Assembly (NCBI GenBank): GCA_913062555.1
Contig: CAJXVU010000022.1
Span: forward strand, 1-58,511
Source: an uncultured Bacteroidota bacterium
Lineage (GTDB): Bacteria > Bacteroidota > Bacteroidia > Flavobacteriales > Flavobacteriaceae
Direction of reading: 5' to 3'
Length of the DNA stretch: 58,511 bases
Shown here: positions 18,058 through 25,634 of the stretch, piece after piece
Position numbering within the stretch: position 1 is the first letter of the stretch
How the letters are laid out: every line of letters starts with the position of its first letter
Made by a program: the position numbers and the translations under genes
Notes under the pieces: model-generated
Told to the model about the DNA's origin: nothing
The model's database searches: none
The model's input: only the letters and a program-made list of their open reading frames with translations

Positions 18058-18699
18058 ATGACATCACATACAAAAGATTCGCAGTCAAACATGACTCCAG
18101 AAACTTCAATACAATCTTTAAAAGAAGGAAATATTCGATTTCAAAATAATCTTCAAGTAAATAGAAATTTACTTGAGCAAGTAAAAGAGACCAGTAAAGG
18201 GCAATTCCCTTTCGCAACCATTTTAAGTTGTATTGATTCTCGAGTGTCATCTGAATTAATTTTCGACCAGGGAATAGGAGACATTTTTAGTGCCAGAGTT
18301 GCTGGAAACTTTGTTAATGAAGACATTTTAGGAAGCATGGAATTCGCCTGTAAACTAGCAGGAACTAAACTAATTGTGGTATTAGGACATACGAGTTGTG
18401 GTGCCATAAAAGGGGCTTGTGATGATGCTAAATTAGGAAATTTAACAGCCCTTATTGCTAAGCTAAAACCAGCGGTAAGCGCCGTAACATCTCCAGAAGA
18501 TGAGAGCCTTAGAAATTCTAAAAATTTAGAATTTGTAGATGATGTTGCCGAAATGAATGTGGCAATGACCATCGAGAATATTAGAAATCAGAGTGAGGTG
18601 CTTCAGGAAATGGAGCAAAACAATGAGATTATGATTGTTGGCGGCATGTACGATATAAAGACGGGAGGCGTTACATTTTTTGACACAGAGCAAAATTAA
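18058..18699 (+). CDS. Beta-class carbonic anhydrase
   Basis: A 213-residue beta-carbonic anhydrase (CO2 + H2O to bicarbonate + H+). Zinc ligands and the catalytic dyad are all present: Cys58, Asp60 and Arg62 in SCIDSR, and His111 and Cys114 in GHTSCGAIKGA. The FARVAGN-like motif appears as SARVAGNFVN (78-87). There is no signal peptide, so it acts in the cytoplasm. It is placed between two SulP transporters and a DUF2490 porin-like protein, which suggests that it interconverts CO2 and bicarbonate brought in by the neighbours. The call as an active enzyme is well supported. Confidence 0.95.
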   Translation: MTSHTKDSQSNMTPETSIQSLKEGNIRFQNNLQVNRNLLEQVKETSKGQFPFATILSCIDSRVSSELIFDQGIGDIFSARVAGNFVNEDILGSMEFACKLAGTKLIVVLGHTSCGAIKGACDDAKLGNLTALIAKLKPAVSAVTSPEDESLRNSKNLEFVDDVAEMNVAMTIENIRNQSEVLQEMEQNNEIMIVGGMYDIKTGGVTFFDTEQN

Positions 18700-18702
18700 A
18701 AC

Positions 18703-19362
18703 ATGCCTAAGACATATATATTAATACTCACTATCCTAACGCCATTTTTTATGGTCGCTCAGGATAGTGATTTAGGAAGTTGGTATTTGTATTTGGGAAA
18801 TAAAAAACTCAATAACCAATGGAATTTACATCATGAAATTCAATATCGAAATTATGATGGGATAGGAGATCTTGAACAACTGTTATTACGAACAGGAGTG
18901 GGTTATAACCTCAAAGAGAATAATAACAATTTACTATTAGGATATGGTTATATACTTTCGGAAAATTATGTGGATGATTCAAGCGAAAAACAGTCTGTGA
19001 TAGAACATCGAATTTTTCAGCAGTTTCAAACCAAGCACGCCTTGGGTGTATTTAAATTTAAACATCGTTTCCGATTTGAGCAACGTTTTATTGAAGATGA
19101 CTTTAAAAGCCGTCTGCGTTACTTTTTGAGTTTAAGCATTCCTCTTAATAGTCTGGAAATTAAAAAAAACACCTTATATCTATCGGTATATAACGAATTA
19201 TTTTTAAATACTGCCTCTGAATTAATTGATAGAAACAGACTTTATGGTGGGATAGGGTATAAAATTAATGATACTCTAAAATTGGAATTGGGCTATATGA
19301 ATCAATTTTTTGAAACATCAAGTCGAGATCAAATAAACACGATAATGTATATTAATTTCTAA
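18703..19362 (+). CDS. DUF2490 outer-membrane beta-barrel-like protein
   Basis: A 219-residue secreted protein with a signal peptide (cleaved near FFMVAQ, about residue 20) and alternating amphipathic strands with aromatic residues. The DUF2490 pattern is visible: WYLYLGNKKLNNQWNLHHEI, LLRTGVGYNLKENNNNLLLG, and a C-terminal strand ending in Phe (TIMYINF). DUF2490 proteins are predicted small outer-membrane barrels of unknown function. It starts 3 bp after the carbonic anhydrase stop, so the two genes are co-transcribed. A role in letting anions reach the inner-membrane SulP transporters is possible but unproven. Confidence 0.85.
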   Translation: MPKTYILILTILTPFFMVAQDSDLGSWYLYLGNKKLNNQWNLHHEIQYRNYDGIGDLEQLLLRTGVGYNLKENNNNLLLGYGYILSENYVDDSSEKQSVIEHRIFQQFQTKHALGVFKFKHRFRFEQRFIEDDFKSRLRYFLSLSIPLNSLEIKKNTLYLSVYNELFLNTASELIDRNRLYGGIGYKINDTLKLELGYMNQFFETSSRDQINTIMYINF

Positions 19363-19406
19363 AAAAGACAAGTAAAAACACTTAACTTTAAAAAATACAG
19401 TAACAT

Positions 19407-21278
19407 ATGAAACAGTTTTTTTCGAATTTTAAAGGCGATGCTTTTGGTGGTATTACCGCAGGGATTGTAGCATTACCCTTGGCTCTTGCCTTTGGAGTGT
19501 CCTCTGGACTAGGCCCTAGTGCAGGGCTATATGGTGCTATATTTTTAAGTTTTTTTGCTGCCCTCTTTGGCGGAACTAATACACAAATTTCTGGCCCAAC
19601 AGCACCAATGACAGCCGTAAGTATGGTTGTTATTGCTGGTATTATTGCTATTAATGATGGAGATATTTCTAAAGCACTTCCTGCAATACTGATGGTGTTT
19701 TTATTGGCGGGGCTAATGCAAGTTGGACTGGGTTTAATTGGGCTGGGAAAATATATTAGGTATATTCCTTATCCTGTAGTCTCTGGATTTATGACCGCTA
19801 TTGGTGTAATTATTTTAGTCACACAAATATTTCCTGCCATTGGTTACAATCCAAAGGAAGATGTAGAATTTGTAAATCAGTTTAAACCCCAAGCTGAAGA
19901 AGTGATCCTTGAGAATATCTTAAAAGAAGAAGCCGGTGAGGGGATTTTAGTTTTAGAGAATTTTAAAGAAACGATCAATCGCGCAGAAAGTATTACTGAT
20001 GCTCAAATATTAGCAGAATCACAATCTTTAGCTTCCAAAGAAGCCTCAGGAGTACTAGGCGCTATAAAAGTACTACCCCGCGGATTACAACACATAAATT
20101 GGTTGGAGCTTATTTTAGCTTTAAGTACAATTATAATTATTTATGGATTTAAACGCATTACTAGAGTTATTCCGAGCACTCTTGTTGCTCTGATAGTTGT
20201 ATCTGGTGTTGCCTTCGGATTCAATTTGGATTATCTGCCAATTGAACAAATTCCAAGTGGGTTACCTATCCCTAATTTAGAGATGTTCACGGGATTTAGT
20301 ATTGAATCCATCGCACCTTATGTTTTTACGGCATTAACCTTGGCGCTTCTGGGAGCCATTGATTCATTATTAACCAGTGTTGTGGCCGATAATATGACAA
20401 AAACTAAACATAACCCCAACAAAGAGTTGGTGGGTCAGGGTATTGGAAATAGTATTGCGGCAATTTTTGGAGGACTACCGGGTGCAGGGGCAACTATTAG
20501 GACTGTTGTAAATATCAAATCGGGAGGAAAGACAAAACTGTCAGGAATGATTGCGGGGATTATGTTGTTATTTATTCTACTCGCTTTAGGACCTATAGCT
20601 TCAAAAATTCCATCGGCAGTATTGGCAGGAATACTTATAACTGTGGGAATAGGTGTTATGGACTATAAAGGACTAAAAGCAATTCCGAGTTTGCCAAGAG
20701 ACATGAAAGTGGGCCCAATTAAGTTAAGTTCAGAAGTCTTAATAATGCTCGTGGTAATGGTATTAGCTTCAGTCTGGAATCTGGTATTTGCTGTTGGTAT
20801 TGGTTTAGTGATTGCGTCACTAATGTTTATGAAAAAAATTGGAGATGTCGCCGCTGAGCGCTCCGATGTAAAAACCTTAAAGAAAGAAAAAAAATGGGAC
20901 GATGAGATTGATTTCCCTGAAGATTTAAAAGATGAAGTATTTATAAAACACATTAAAGGCCCGTTATTTTTTGGGTCAACAAGTGATTTTCAAAGTTTGG
21001 CAGCACAGATCCCAACAACCGCATGTGCCGTCATTATCAGATTAGGACGTATGCAATATATGGATCAATCGGGATTATACGCCATGGAGGATGTGCTTCA
21101 GGAATTAAGAAAAAATGATGTCGAGGTGTTTTTTATTAATTTATTGAAACAACCAAGGTATATGATGGAACGAATTGATATCATTCCAGATTTAATACCG
21201 CAATCACAAATTTTCTCCGATTTTAATGAGTGCTTGACACACGTGAAGTCAAATTTGGAAGAGAAATTGGATCGATAA
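19407..21278 (+). CDS. SulP family anion transporter with STAS domain and unusual loop insert
   Basis: A 623-residue SulP transporter. Transmembrane core hallmarks: GITAGIVALPLALAFGVSSG, SGPTAPMTAV, VGQGIGNSIAAIFGGLPGAG and IKSGGKTKLSG. A canonical STAS domain closes the protein (CAVIIRLGRMQYMDQSGLYA, with the conserved DQSG). Between two core helices, residues about 148-230, there is an acidic, non-hydrophobic insert about 50 residues longer than the matching loop of the first SulP. The gene begins 44 bp after the DUF2490 gene. The carbonic anhydrase context again favours bicarbonate, but sulfate cannot be excluded. Confidence 0.92.
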   Translation: MKQFFSNFKGDAFGGITAGIVALPLALAFGVSSGLGPSAGLYGAIFLSFFAALFGGTNTQISGPTAPMTAVSMVVIAGIIAINDGDISKALPAILMVFLLAGLMQVGLGLIGLGKYIRYIPYPVVSGFMTAIGVIILVTQIFPAIGYNPKEDVEFVNQFKPQAEEVILENILKEEAGEGILVLENFKETINRAESITDAQILAESQSLASKEASGVLGAIKVLPRGLQHINWLELILALSTIIIIYGFKRITRVIPSTLVALIVVSGVAFGFNLDYLPIEQIPSGLPIPNLEMFTGFSIESIAPYVFTALTLALLGAIDSLLTSVVADNMTKTKHNPNKELVGQGIGNSIAAIFGGLPGAGATIRTVVNIKSGGKTKLSGMIAGIMLLFILLALGPIASKIPSAVLAGILITVGIGVMDYKGLKAIPSLPRDMKVGPIKLSSEVLIMLVVMVLASVWNLVFAVGIGLVIASLMFMKKIGDVAAERSDVKTLKKEKKWDDEIDFPEDLKDEVFIKHIKGPLFFGSTSDFQSLAAQIPTTACAVIIRLGRMQYMDQSGLYAMEDVLQELRKNDVEVFFINLLKQPRYMMERIDIIPDLIPQSQIFSDFNECLTHVKSNLEEKLDR

Positions 21279-21440
21279 TTTCACTAGAAAGAACTTCTCT
21301 GAAAAGGCAGGCATTATTGTTTGAGTTGTCAGAGGAGAACTTTTCAATGATTCAATGGGCATTTTAACGATATGACAATTTTCTTCAAAAGGGACAATAA
21401 GAGGATTAATATATTGAACGATTAAGCTAAAGAATTGGTT

Positions 21441-21956
21441 TTACTTTTCAACATCATCAGAATCCCGATTGCCATCATCTTTGATTATATAGGGAAAAAT
21501 CATTGGAGCAATAGATCGTACCGGTTCATAAAGCATTGAACTTTCCAGCTCATCATCATCAACAAAAGGAATGGCTTTGTCCATTAAATGGAGAACCAAA
21601 AGCACTACACTAAGTATTAGAGCGGTTTTTAAAGCTCCAAAAACGCCTCCTAGGATTTTGTTTATGCCACCAAGAGCAGCAAAATCGGCAAGTTTTGTCA
21701 GGGCTTTCCCGGCCATGGCAATTACAACCACAATAATTATAAATGTTAAGGCAAAGGCCGTGATATTGATTAATTTTTCATCCCAATCTACCCGACTTTC
21801 AAGAAATCCAGCAGCGAAATCACTAAAATGAATCGCGCCATAAATTCCAGCAATTAGCGCTACTAACGAGGCTACTTCAACAAAAAGGCCTTTGGAAAGA
21901 CCACGAACAAGGCCAAATAGGATTAGGGCTCCTAAAATAATGTCAATAAGATTCAT
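21441..21956 (-). CDS. CvpA family membrane protein
   Basis: A 171-residue protein with four predicted membrane spans and the CvpA opening MNLIDIILGALILFGLVRGL followed by KGLFVEVASLVALIAGIYGA and, later, GGINKILGGVFGALKTALIL. CvpA proteins are needed for colicin V production in E. coli and for envelope stress tolerance; the mechanism is unknown. The C-terminus is a short acidic tail (DDGNRDSDDVEK). It is convergent with the second SulP gene, with a 162-bp spacer that shows no clear terminator, and divergent from the next small gene. Confidence 0.88.
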   Translation of the reverse strand: MNLIDIILGALILFGLVRGLSKGLFVEVASLVALIAGIYGAIHFSDFAAGFLESRVDWDEKLINITAFALTFIIIVVVIAMAGKALTKLADFAALGGINKILGGVFGALKTALILSVVLLVLHLMDKAIPFVDDDELESSMLYEPVRSIAPMIFPYIIKDDGNRDSDDVEK

Positions 21957-22063
21957 AAAAGTTGTGTTTTAACAAACCTACATATTTTTATTTCAATACT
22001 GTTAAAATAAATAAATGCAATGTAAATATAACGACAATGTTTCATTTGTATTTTATAAGGCTG

Positions 22064-22071
22064 TAACTTTG
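22064..22071 (+). promoter_or_regulatory. Likely -7 box (TAACTTTG) for the 22118 gene
   Basis: TAACTTTG fits the Bacteroidota consensus TAnnTTTG. A TTTG at 22045-22048 is a possible -33 element, though the spacing (15 nt) is shorter than usual. Confidence 0.45.
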
Positions 22072-22117
22072 TGCTTTATTCTATAAAAAAAGAATCCTGA
22101 CTTTACAGGAAATCAGT

Positions 22118-22474
22118 ATGGCAAGAGACGAGCAATTAAAAGAACGCTGGGACGAAGTAGTTCAAAAATTATCTTCACAATTTGCAGATGGAGACCATCT
22201 GGATTTGGATGCAATTATATATTTAATAGGGGTTCAGGAATTGGGGCAGCTCCATCGCACTTTTAAAAAAGACGATAAAATAAGCCTGATGCATATCGCT
22301 ATTTGTAAACTCTTAGAGCCTTATGGATATTATGAATTTGACTATTTTGATGAGCAAGGCTGGCCACATTATACTACTAAAGCCGAATTGCCAAATTTAA
22401 AAGCGGGCGAACAAAGTGTACTCATGAAAGAAGCTGTAGTCAACTATTTTCTAGAATTGAAGTTTATAAAATAA
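22118..22474 (+). CDS. Conserved small cytoplasmic protein, unknown
   Basis: A 118-residue soluble protein without signal or membrane segments (MARDEQLKERWDEVVQKLSS; later YLIGVQELGQLHRTFKKDDK and a Tyr/Phe-rich GYYEFDYFDEQGWPHY). I recognise the type as a conserved hypothetical of flavobacteria, but know of no function. It has its own probable promoter at 22064-22071 and is followed by a weak hairpin (AAGGG at 22473, CCCTT at 22486) before the pheS leader. The steady composition, good start and promoter make it a real gene. Confidence 0.75.
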   Translation: MARDEQLKERWDEVVQKLSSQFADGDHLDLDAIIYLIGVQELGQLHRTFKKDDKISLMHIAICKLLEPYGYYEFDYFDEQGWPHYTTKAELPNLKAGEQSVLMKEAVVNYFLELKFIK

Positions 22475-22593
22475 GGGTTTAGAATCCCTTTCAGTTTCCA
22501 TCGGTATTTTTAAAGCTTTATAAATTTTGGTTTTGAGCCAATTAACATAAAATAAAAGCCTTGAATCCTTAACGCTGTTCTCACAAATATCAT

Positions 22594-22601
22594 TAAATTT
22601 G
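22594..22601 (+). promoter_or_regulatory. Likely -7 box (TAAATTTG) for pheS
   Basis: TAAATTTG matches TAnnTTTG and ends 23 bases before the pheS ATG, implying a short leader. No clear TTG -33 element is seen at the usual distance, so this is a partial promoter call. Confidence 0.4.
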
Positions 22602-22624
22602 CCTTTTATTTTGAAAGAGATATC

Positions 22625-23644
22625 ATGATTGATAAGATTAAAGAACTCATAGAAGAAGCCGAATTATTTACAGCGCAAACAAAGGAAGAAGTTGAAGCGT
22701 TTCGTATTAAATATTTAGGTAAAAAAGGATTGTTGAATGACTTTTTTGCAGAGTTTAAAAATGTGGCTAATGATCAGAAAAAGGATTTTGGTCAGATTGT
22801 AAATAAACTTAAGAAAACTGCCGAAGATAAAGTTGCTACGCTCAAAGAGGAACTTGAAAGCAAAGAAGATGATAAAGGGCTTTTTGGAGATTTATCACGT
22901 CCAGGAGAACCTATTAAAATTGGTGCTCGTCATCCAATTTCTTTAGTTAAAAATCAAATTATAGATATTTTTTCTCGCATAGGTTTTAATGTGAGTGAAG
23001 GCCCAGAAATTGAAGACGACTGGCATAACTTCACCGCATTGAATTTACCGGAATACCACCCTGCCAGAGATATGCAGGATACCTTCTTTATTCAAACCGA
23101 TCCTGATATATTATTACGTACTCATACCAGTTCTGTACAAGTGCGTTATATGGAAAATAACAAACCACCGATCCGTACCATCTCTCCAGGTCGTGTGTAC
23201 CGTAACGAAGCGATTTCGGCACGTTCACACTGTTTTTTTCACCAGGTAGAAGGACTATATATTGATAAAAATGTGAGTTTTGCCGATTTGAAGCAGACCT
23301 TACAATATTTCACTACTGAAATGTTCGGGAAGTCTAAAATTAGACTACGTCCGTCTTATTTCCCATTTACAGAGCCTAGTGCTGAAGTTGATGTGTATTG
23401 GGGACTGGAAACAGAAACCGATTATAAGATGACTAAGGGAACTGGTTGGTTAGAAATTATGGGCTGTGGCATGGTAGATCCTAATGTATTAGAAAACTGT
23501 GGAATTGATTCTAAAGAATACTCTGGTTTTGCCTTCGGGATGGGTATTGATAGAATTGCTTTATTACTACACCAAATTAGCGATATCCGTTTGCTAAGCG
23601 AAAATGACGTAAGGTTCTTAGAGCAATTTAAGTCGGCTTTATAA
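22625..23644 (+). CDS. pheS: Phenylalanine-tRNA ligase alpha subunit
   Basis: A 339-residue PheS, the catalytic subunit that charges tRNA-Phe together with PheT (not in this window). The N-terminal coiled-coil arm (about 1-85) includes IKYLGKKGLL. The catalytic core has class II motif 2 (GRVYRNEAISARSHCFFHQV) and motif 3 (FAFGMGIDRIALLLHQISDI), and the protein ends at EQFKSAL, the expected place. The intact gene is followed by a small opposite-strand island and then, at 25264-25482, by a decayed second copy of its own last 74 codons. This suggests that the present 3' end may have arrived with, or been duplicated around, the island. Confidence 0.97.
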   Translation: MIDKIKELIEEAELFTAQTKEEVEAFRIKYLGKKGLLNDFFAEFKNVANDQKKDFGQIVNKLKKTAEDKVATLKEELESKEDDKGLFGDLSRPGEPIKIGARHPISLVKNQIIDIFSRIGFNVSEGPEIEDDWHNFTALNLPEYHPARDMQDTFFIQTDPDILLRTHTSSVQVRYMENNKPPIRTISPGRVYRNEAISARSHCFFHQVEGLYIDKNVSFADLKQTLQYFTTEMFGKSKIRLRPSYFPFTEPSAEVDVYWGLETETDYKMTKGTGWLEIMGCGMVDPNVLENCGIDSKEYSGFAFGMGIDRIALLLHQISDIRLLSENDVRFLEQFKSAL

Positions 23645-23930
23645 TACTAATATACCAAGGAAACTTAAAATAAAAGCTTAAATTTTTGAGGTGTGTTAAT
23701 CTATTGGTTTATCCCTAGTCTTTTACTTTTAAGGACCTGTTATCGCTTTTTATAACTTAAATATTTGCTTCCATATATCTACCAATAATAATGGAAATAA
23801 ATACTAGTGCCGTGGTTTTTAAGTTGTAAATGTTTAAGACTCAGCTGGGGAAACGAAATGAAAATTTAATAATATTTTCATCTAGTAAATAATAATAGCA
23901 CTAATTAAGTATACAATGTCAAAGAGTTGT
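23645..23930. other. Non-coding spacer at the pheS end of the island
   Basis: This 286-bp AT-rich stretch separates pheS from the opposite-strand gene pair. I see no ORF, strong hairpin or recognisable repeat in it. It is the near-side boundary of the putative insertion. Confidence 0.5.
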
Positions 23931-24338
23931 TTAAATATTTTTTAGTCTAAAATTCAATAGATAAAAATTAAAACCAATACTCGTAAATCCAAAAATTAAA
24001 GCAGTTATTTGCCAATATAATTCTTTTCCAGATTTAAACCCTTCCTCCAGTAGTGTAAAGTTGTATATGCAGAACCAAATTACCGATAAAATTAGCAGGA
24101 ATAGAATAAAAGACTTTAAGCGTGATAAATGCTTCTTAGAGGCTTTTTCTTTTAAAAGAATAATGTAACCTGAAAGAAAAAAAGAACACATTAAAATATT
24201 ACCAAAAACGGAACTTATATTCATTTCAATAAGATCTCCTGCATTAATTAATAGATCAAGGGAAATATAACTGTAAGCGCAGAGGATTAAGAAACTAATA
24301 GTAAATAACACTAAATATATGTTCTTGTTTAAATTCAT
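23931..24338 (-). CDS. Four-span membrane protein; candidate immunity/partner protein
   Basis: A 135-residue protein with four hydrophobic segments (about residues 8-27, 45-63, 74-94 and 108-128) and short basic loops (KEKASKKHLSRLK). No family is recognised. It is 30 bp downstream of the Cys-tailed lipoprotein gene on the same strand and is clearly co-transcribed. Small multi-span proteins directly behind a bacteriocin-like gene often provide self-protection, which is why immunity is the leading guess; there is no direct sequence evidence for that. The pair lies between pheS and a pheS remnant, so it is probably accessory DNA. Confidence 0.65.
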   Translation of the reverse strand: MNLNKNIYLVLFTISFLILCAYSYISLDLLINAGDLIEMNISSVFGNILMCSFFLSGYIILLKEKASKKHLSRLKSFILFLLILSVIWFCIYNFTLLEEGFKSGKELYWQITALIFGFTSIGFNFYLLNFRLKNI

Positions 24339-24368
24339 AATAGTTTACATTTTTTAATTCCAATATCA

Positions 24369-25070
24369 TTATTTTTTTCCGCCACAAGCAATTATCATGC
24401 TGGCGTATGCAACGGCAGCTCTTGCGACAGCTATCGGACAAGCATAAATGGTTACTGGATTTGGAATGCAAGTTGAACCTACAAAAACTATGGCGGCTGT
24501 AAAGGTAAGAATAGCTAAAGCACAAGCCCAACCACCTCTCGATTGCAAAGATATATTTTTATTATAATTTGATTTTGTCATCATCAATACATTGACAAAT
24601 TCGTTGTATTTGGCAAATTCTGTACTTGTGCAATTTAAGGATAGCACGTTTTTTTGATAATTATTAAGAGCAAAATCAAAATTTACAGATTGTATGTCCT
24701 TATCAAGTTGTTCAATTAAATTAATATCATTCTCTTTGAAAAACCCTTTCTCAAGACCTATTTTTTGGATATCAATAACATCTAAAGTTATTAAATTTAA
24801 AGCCTCATTTTCTAGCAAGGAGGGAGTCTCAAATGGTCTGTTTGCATAATCCAAAACCGCTTGATAGATATTTGTTCTTGAATTGTATTGGTTAATATGA
24901 ATAGGCTTAAGGTTAAGAAAGTAATCTTTACTATTCTCATACAATGAATATTCAAATTTATTTACTGAAATTAATTCTTCCTGAGGATTATTTGAACATG
25001 AAATAAATAGGATTATAATTGTCATTATAATTGCTAATTGTGGCTTTCTTATTCTTTTTAAAATAGTCAT
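24369..25070 (-). CDS. Lipoprotein with Cys-containing hydrophobic C-terminal tail (bacteriocin-like candidate)
   Basis: A 233-residue protein with a lipoprotein signal (ILFISC, lipid-carrying Cys25; then SNNPQEE). The middle 140 residues are polar and helical with no known family. The last 55 residues change character: after SLQSRGGWACA comes a hydrophobic, Ala/Ile/Val-rich stretch with four Cys (183, 201, 211, 229) ending in IIACGGKK. A polar N-terminal part joined to a Cys-rich hydrophobic tail recalls halocin C8-type precursors, where the tail is the toxin and the rest gives immunity. Tail cleavage at or after the GG (179-180) is speculation. Alternatives: a surface lipoprotein with a membrane-inserting tail. 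Confidence 0.65.
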   Translation of the reverse strand: MTILKRIRKPQLAIIMTIIILFISCSNNPQEELISVNKFEYSLYENSKDYFLNLKPIHINQYNSRTNIYQAVLDYANRPFETPSLLENEALNLITLDVIDIQKIGLEKGFFKENDINLIEQLDKDIQSVNFDFALNNYQKNVLSLNCTSTEFAKYNEFVNVLMMTKSNYNKNISLQSRGGWACALAILTFTAAIVFVGSTCIPNPVTIYACPIAVARAAVAYASMIIACGGKK

Positions 25071-25263
25071 GGTTATTGAATTTTAAGGAAAATTTATTTG
25101 AACTTTCATTTGTTAACAATTTTTCCTAAGTGTTCGAATATTCGAAACTCCATTTACTTTTTATTGCAAATTATTAGACTTCTATTGATTTAAAAAAAGA
25201 AAGAAAAGTCTGAGTGAATAAGTCCGATATAAGTCCGGATATAATAGTTGATTAGCAATAATT
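25071..25263. promoter_or_regulatory. Upstream region of the bacteriocin-like operon with a 14-bp palindrome
   Basis: The spacer in front of the minus-strand operon holds a perfect 14-bp palindrome TTCGAATATTCGAA (25133-25146), about 63 bp from the start codon, and a tandem repeat AAGTCCGATAT / AAGTCCGGATAT (25220-25242). The palindrome is well placed to be an operator. No matching regulator gene is adjacent. Confidence 0.4.
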
Positions 25264-25482
25264 GATTATAAAAGTTTTGATACTAGAGTGTTCTAGTTGG
25301 AAATATTGGACTGTGTAATGATATATCTTAACGTTTTTGAAAACCGTGGCATTGATTCTAAAGAATATTCTGGATTTGAGTTTGGAATAGATCGTATCTC
25401 ATTTTTATTGCATCAATTTAGCGATATATGATTGTTGAATGAAATAGATGTACATTTCCTTGAGCAGTTTAGGTCTGCTTTG
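25264..25482 (+). pseudogene. Decayed duplicate of the pheS 3' end
   Basis: Read in one frame, this stretch gives 73 codons that align with the last 74 codons of pheS (23420-23641). Clear matches are LEI, ENRGIDSKEYSGFEFG, IDRISFLLHQFSDI, and DVHFLEQFRSAL against DVRFLEQFKSAL. Relative to pheS there is one extra codon, a loss of two codons in motif 3 (GM missing before IDR) and two in-frame stops (TAG at 25294, TGA at 25429). The frame runs on for 21 more codons past the normal stop. Many third-base differences show that it is old or from a diverged source. It lies in the same orientation as pheS and 1.6 kb behind it. Confidence 0.9.
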
Positions 25483-25568
25483 AAATTCTATCGAGATGTC
25501 GCAGAAGCTTTAACAGACATGCTTAACAAGAATCATAAGATAAAGTAACCGAGTTGTTTCATTCGATT

Positions 25569-25601
25569 TTGTTTTTTAACAGCGTAAATGGTTTATTTTT
25601 G
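25569..25601 (+). promoter_or_regulatory. Promoter (TTG-N22-TATTTTTG) for the 25635 gene
   Basis: TTG at 25569-25571 and TATTTTTG at 25594-25601 fit the flavobacterial TTG-N(17-23)-TAnnTTTG pattern. The -7 box lies 33 bases before the start codon. Confidence 0.6.
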
Positions 25602-25634
25602 CATCTCATTTGAAAATTCATGCATAAATAAGAA

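Noticed and set aside
21279..21440. Loose inverted repeat (ACTTCTCTGA / TCAGAGGAGAACTT) between SulP and CvpA genes
   Set aside because: The arms need several gaps to pair and the loop is long; no T-tract follows.
24295..24531. 78-codon minus-strand frame across the end of the Cys-tailed lipoprotein gene
   Set aside because: It is a shadow frame; the main frame has a proper lipobox start and a coherent C-terminus.
25315..25548. Treating the pheS-like tail as a short functional gene
   Set aside because: It has two in-frame stops, misses two residues of class II motif 3 and lacks the rest of the catalytic domain, so it cannot function as PheS.
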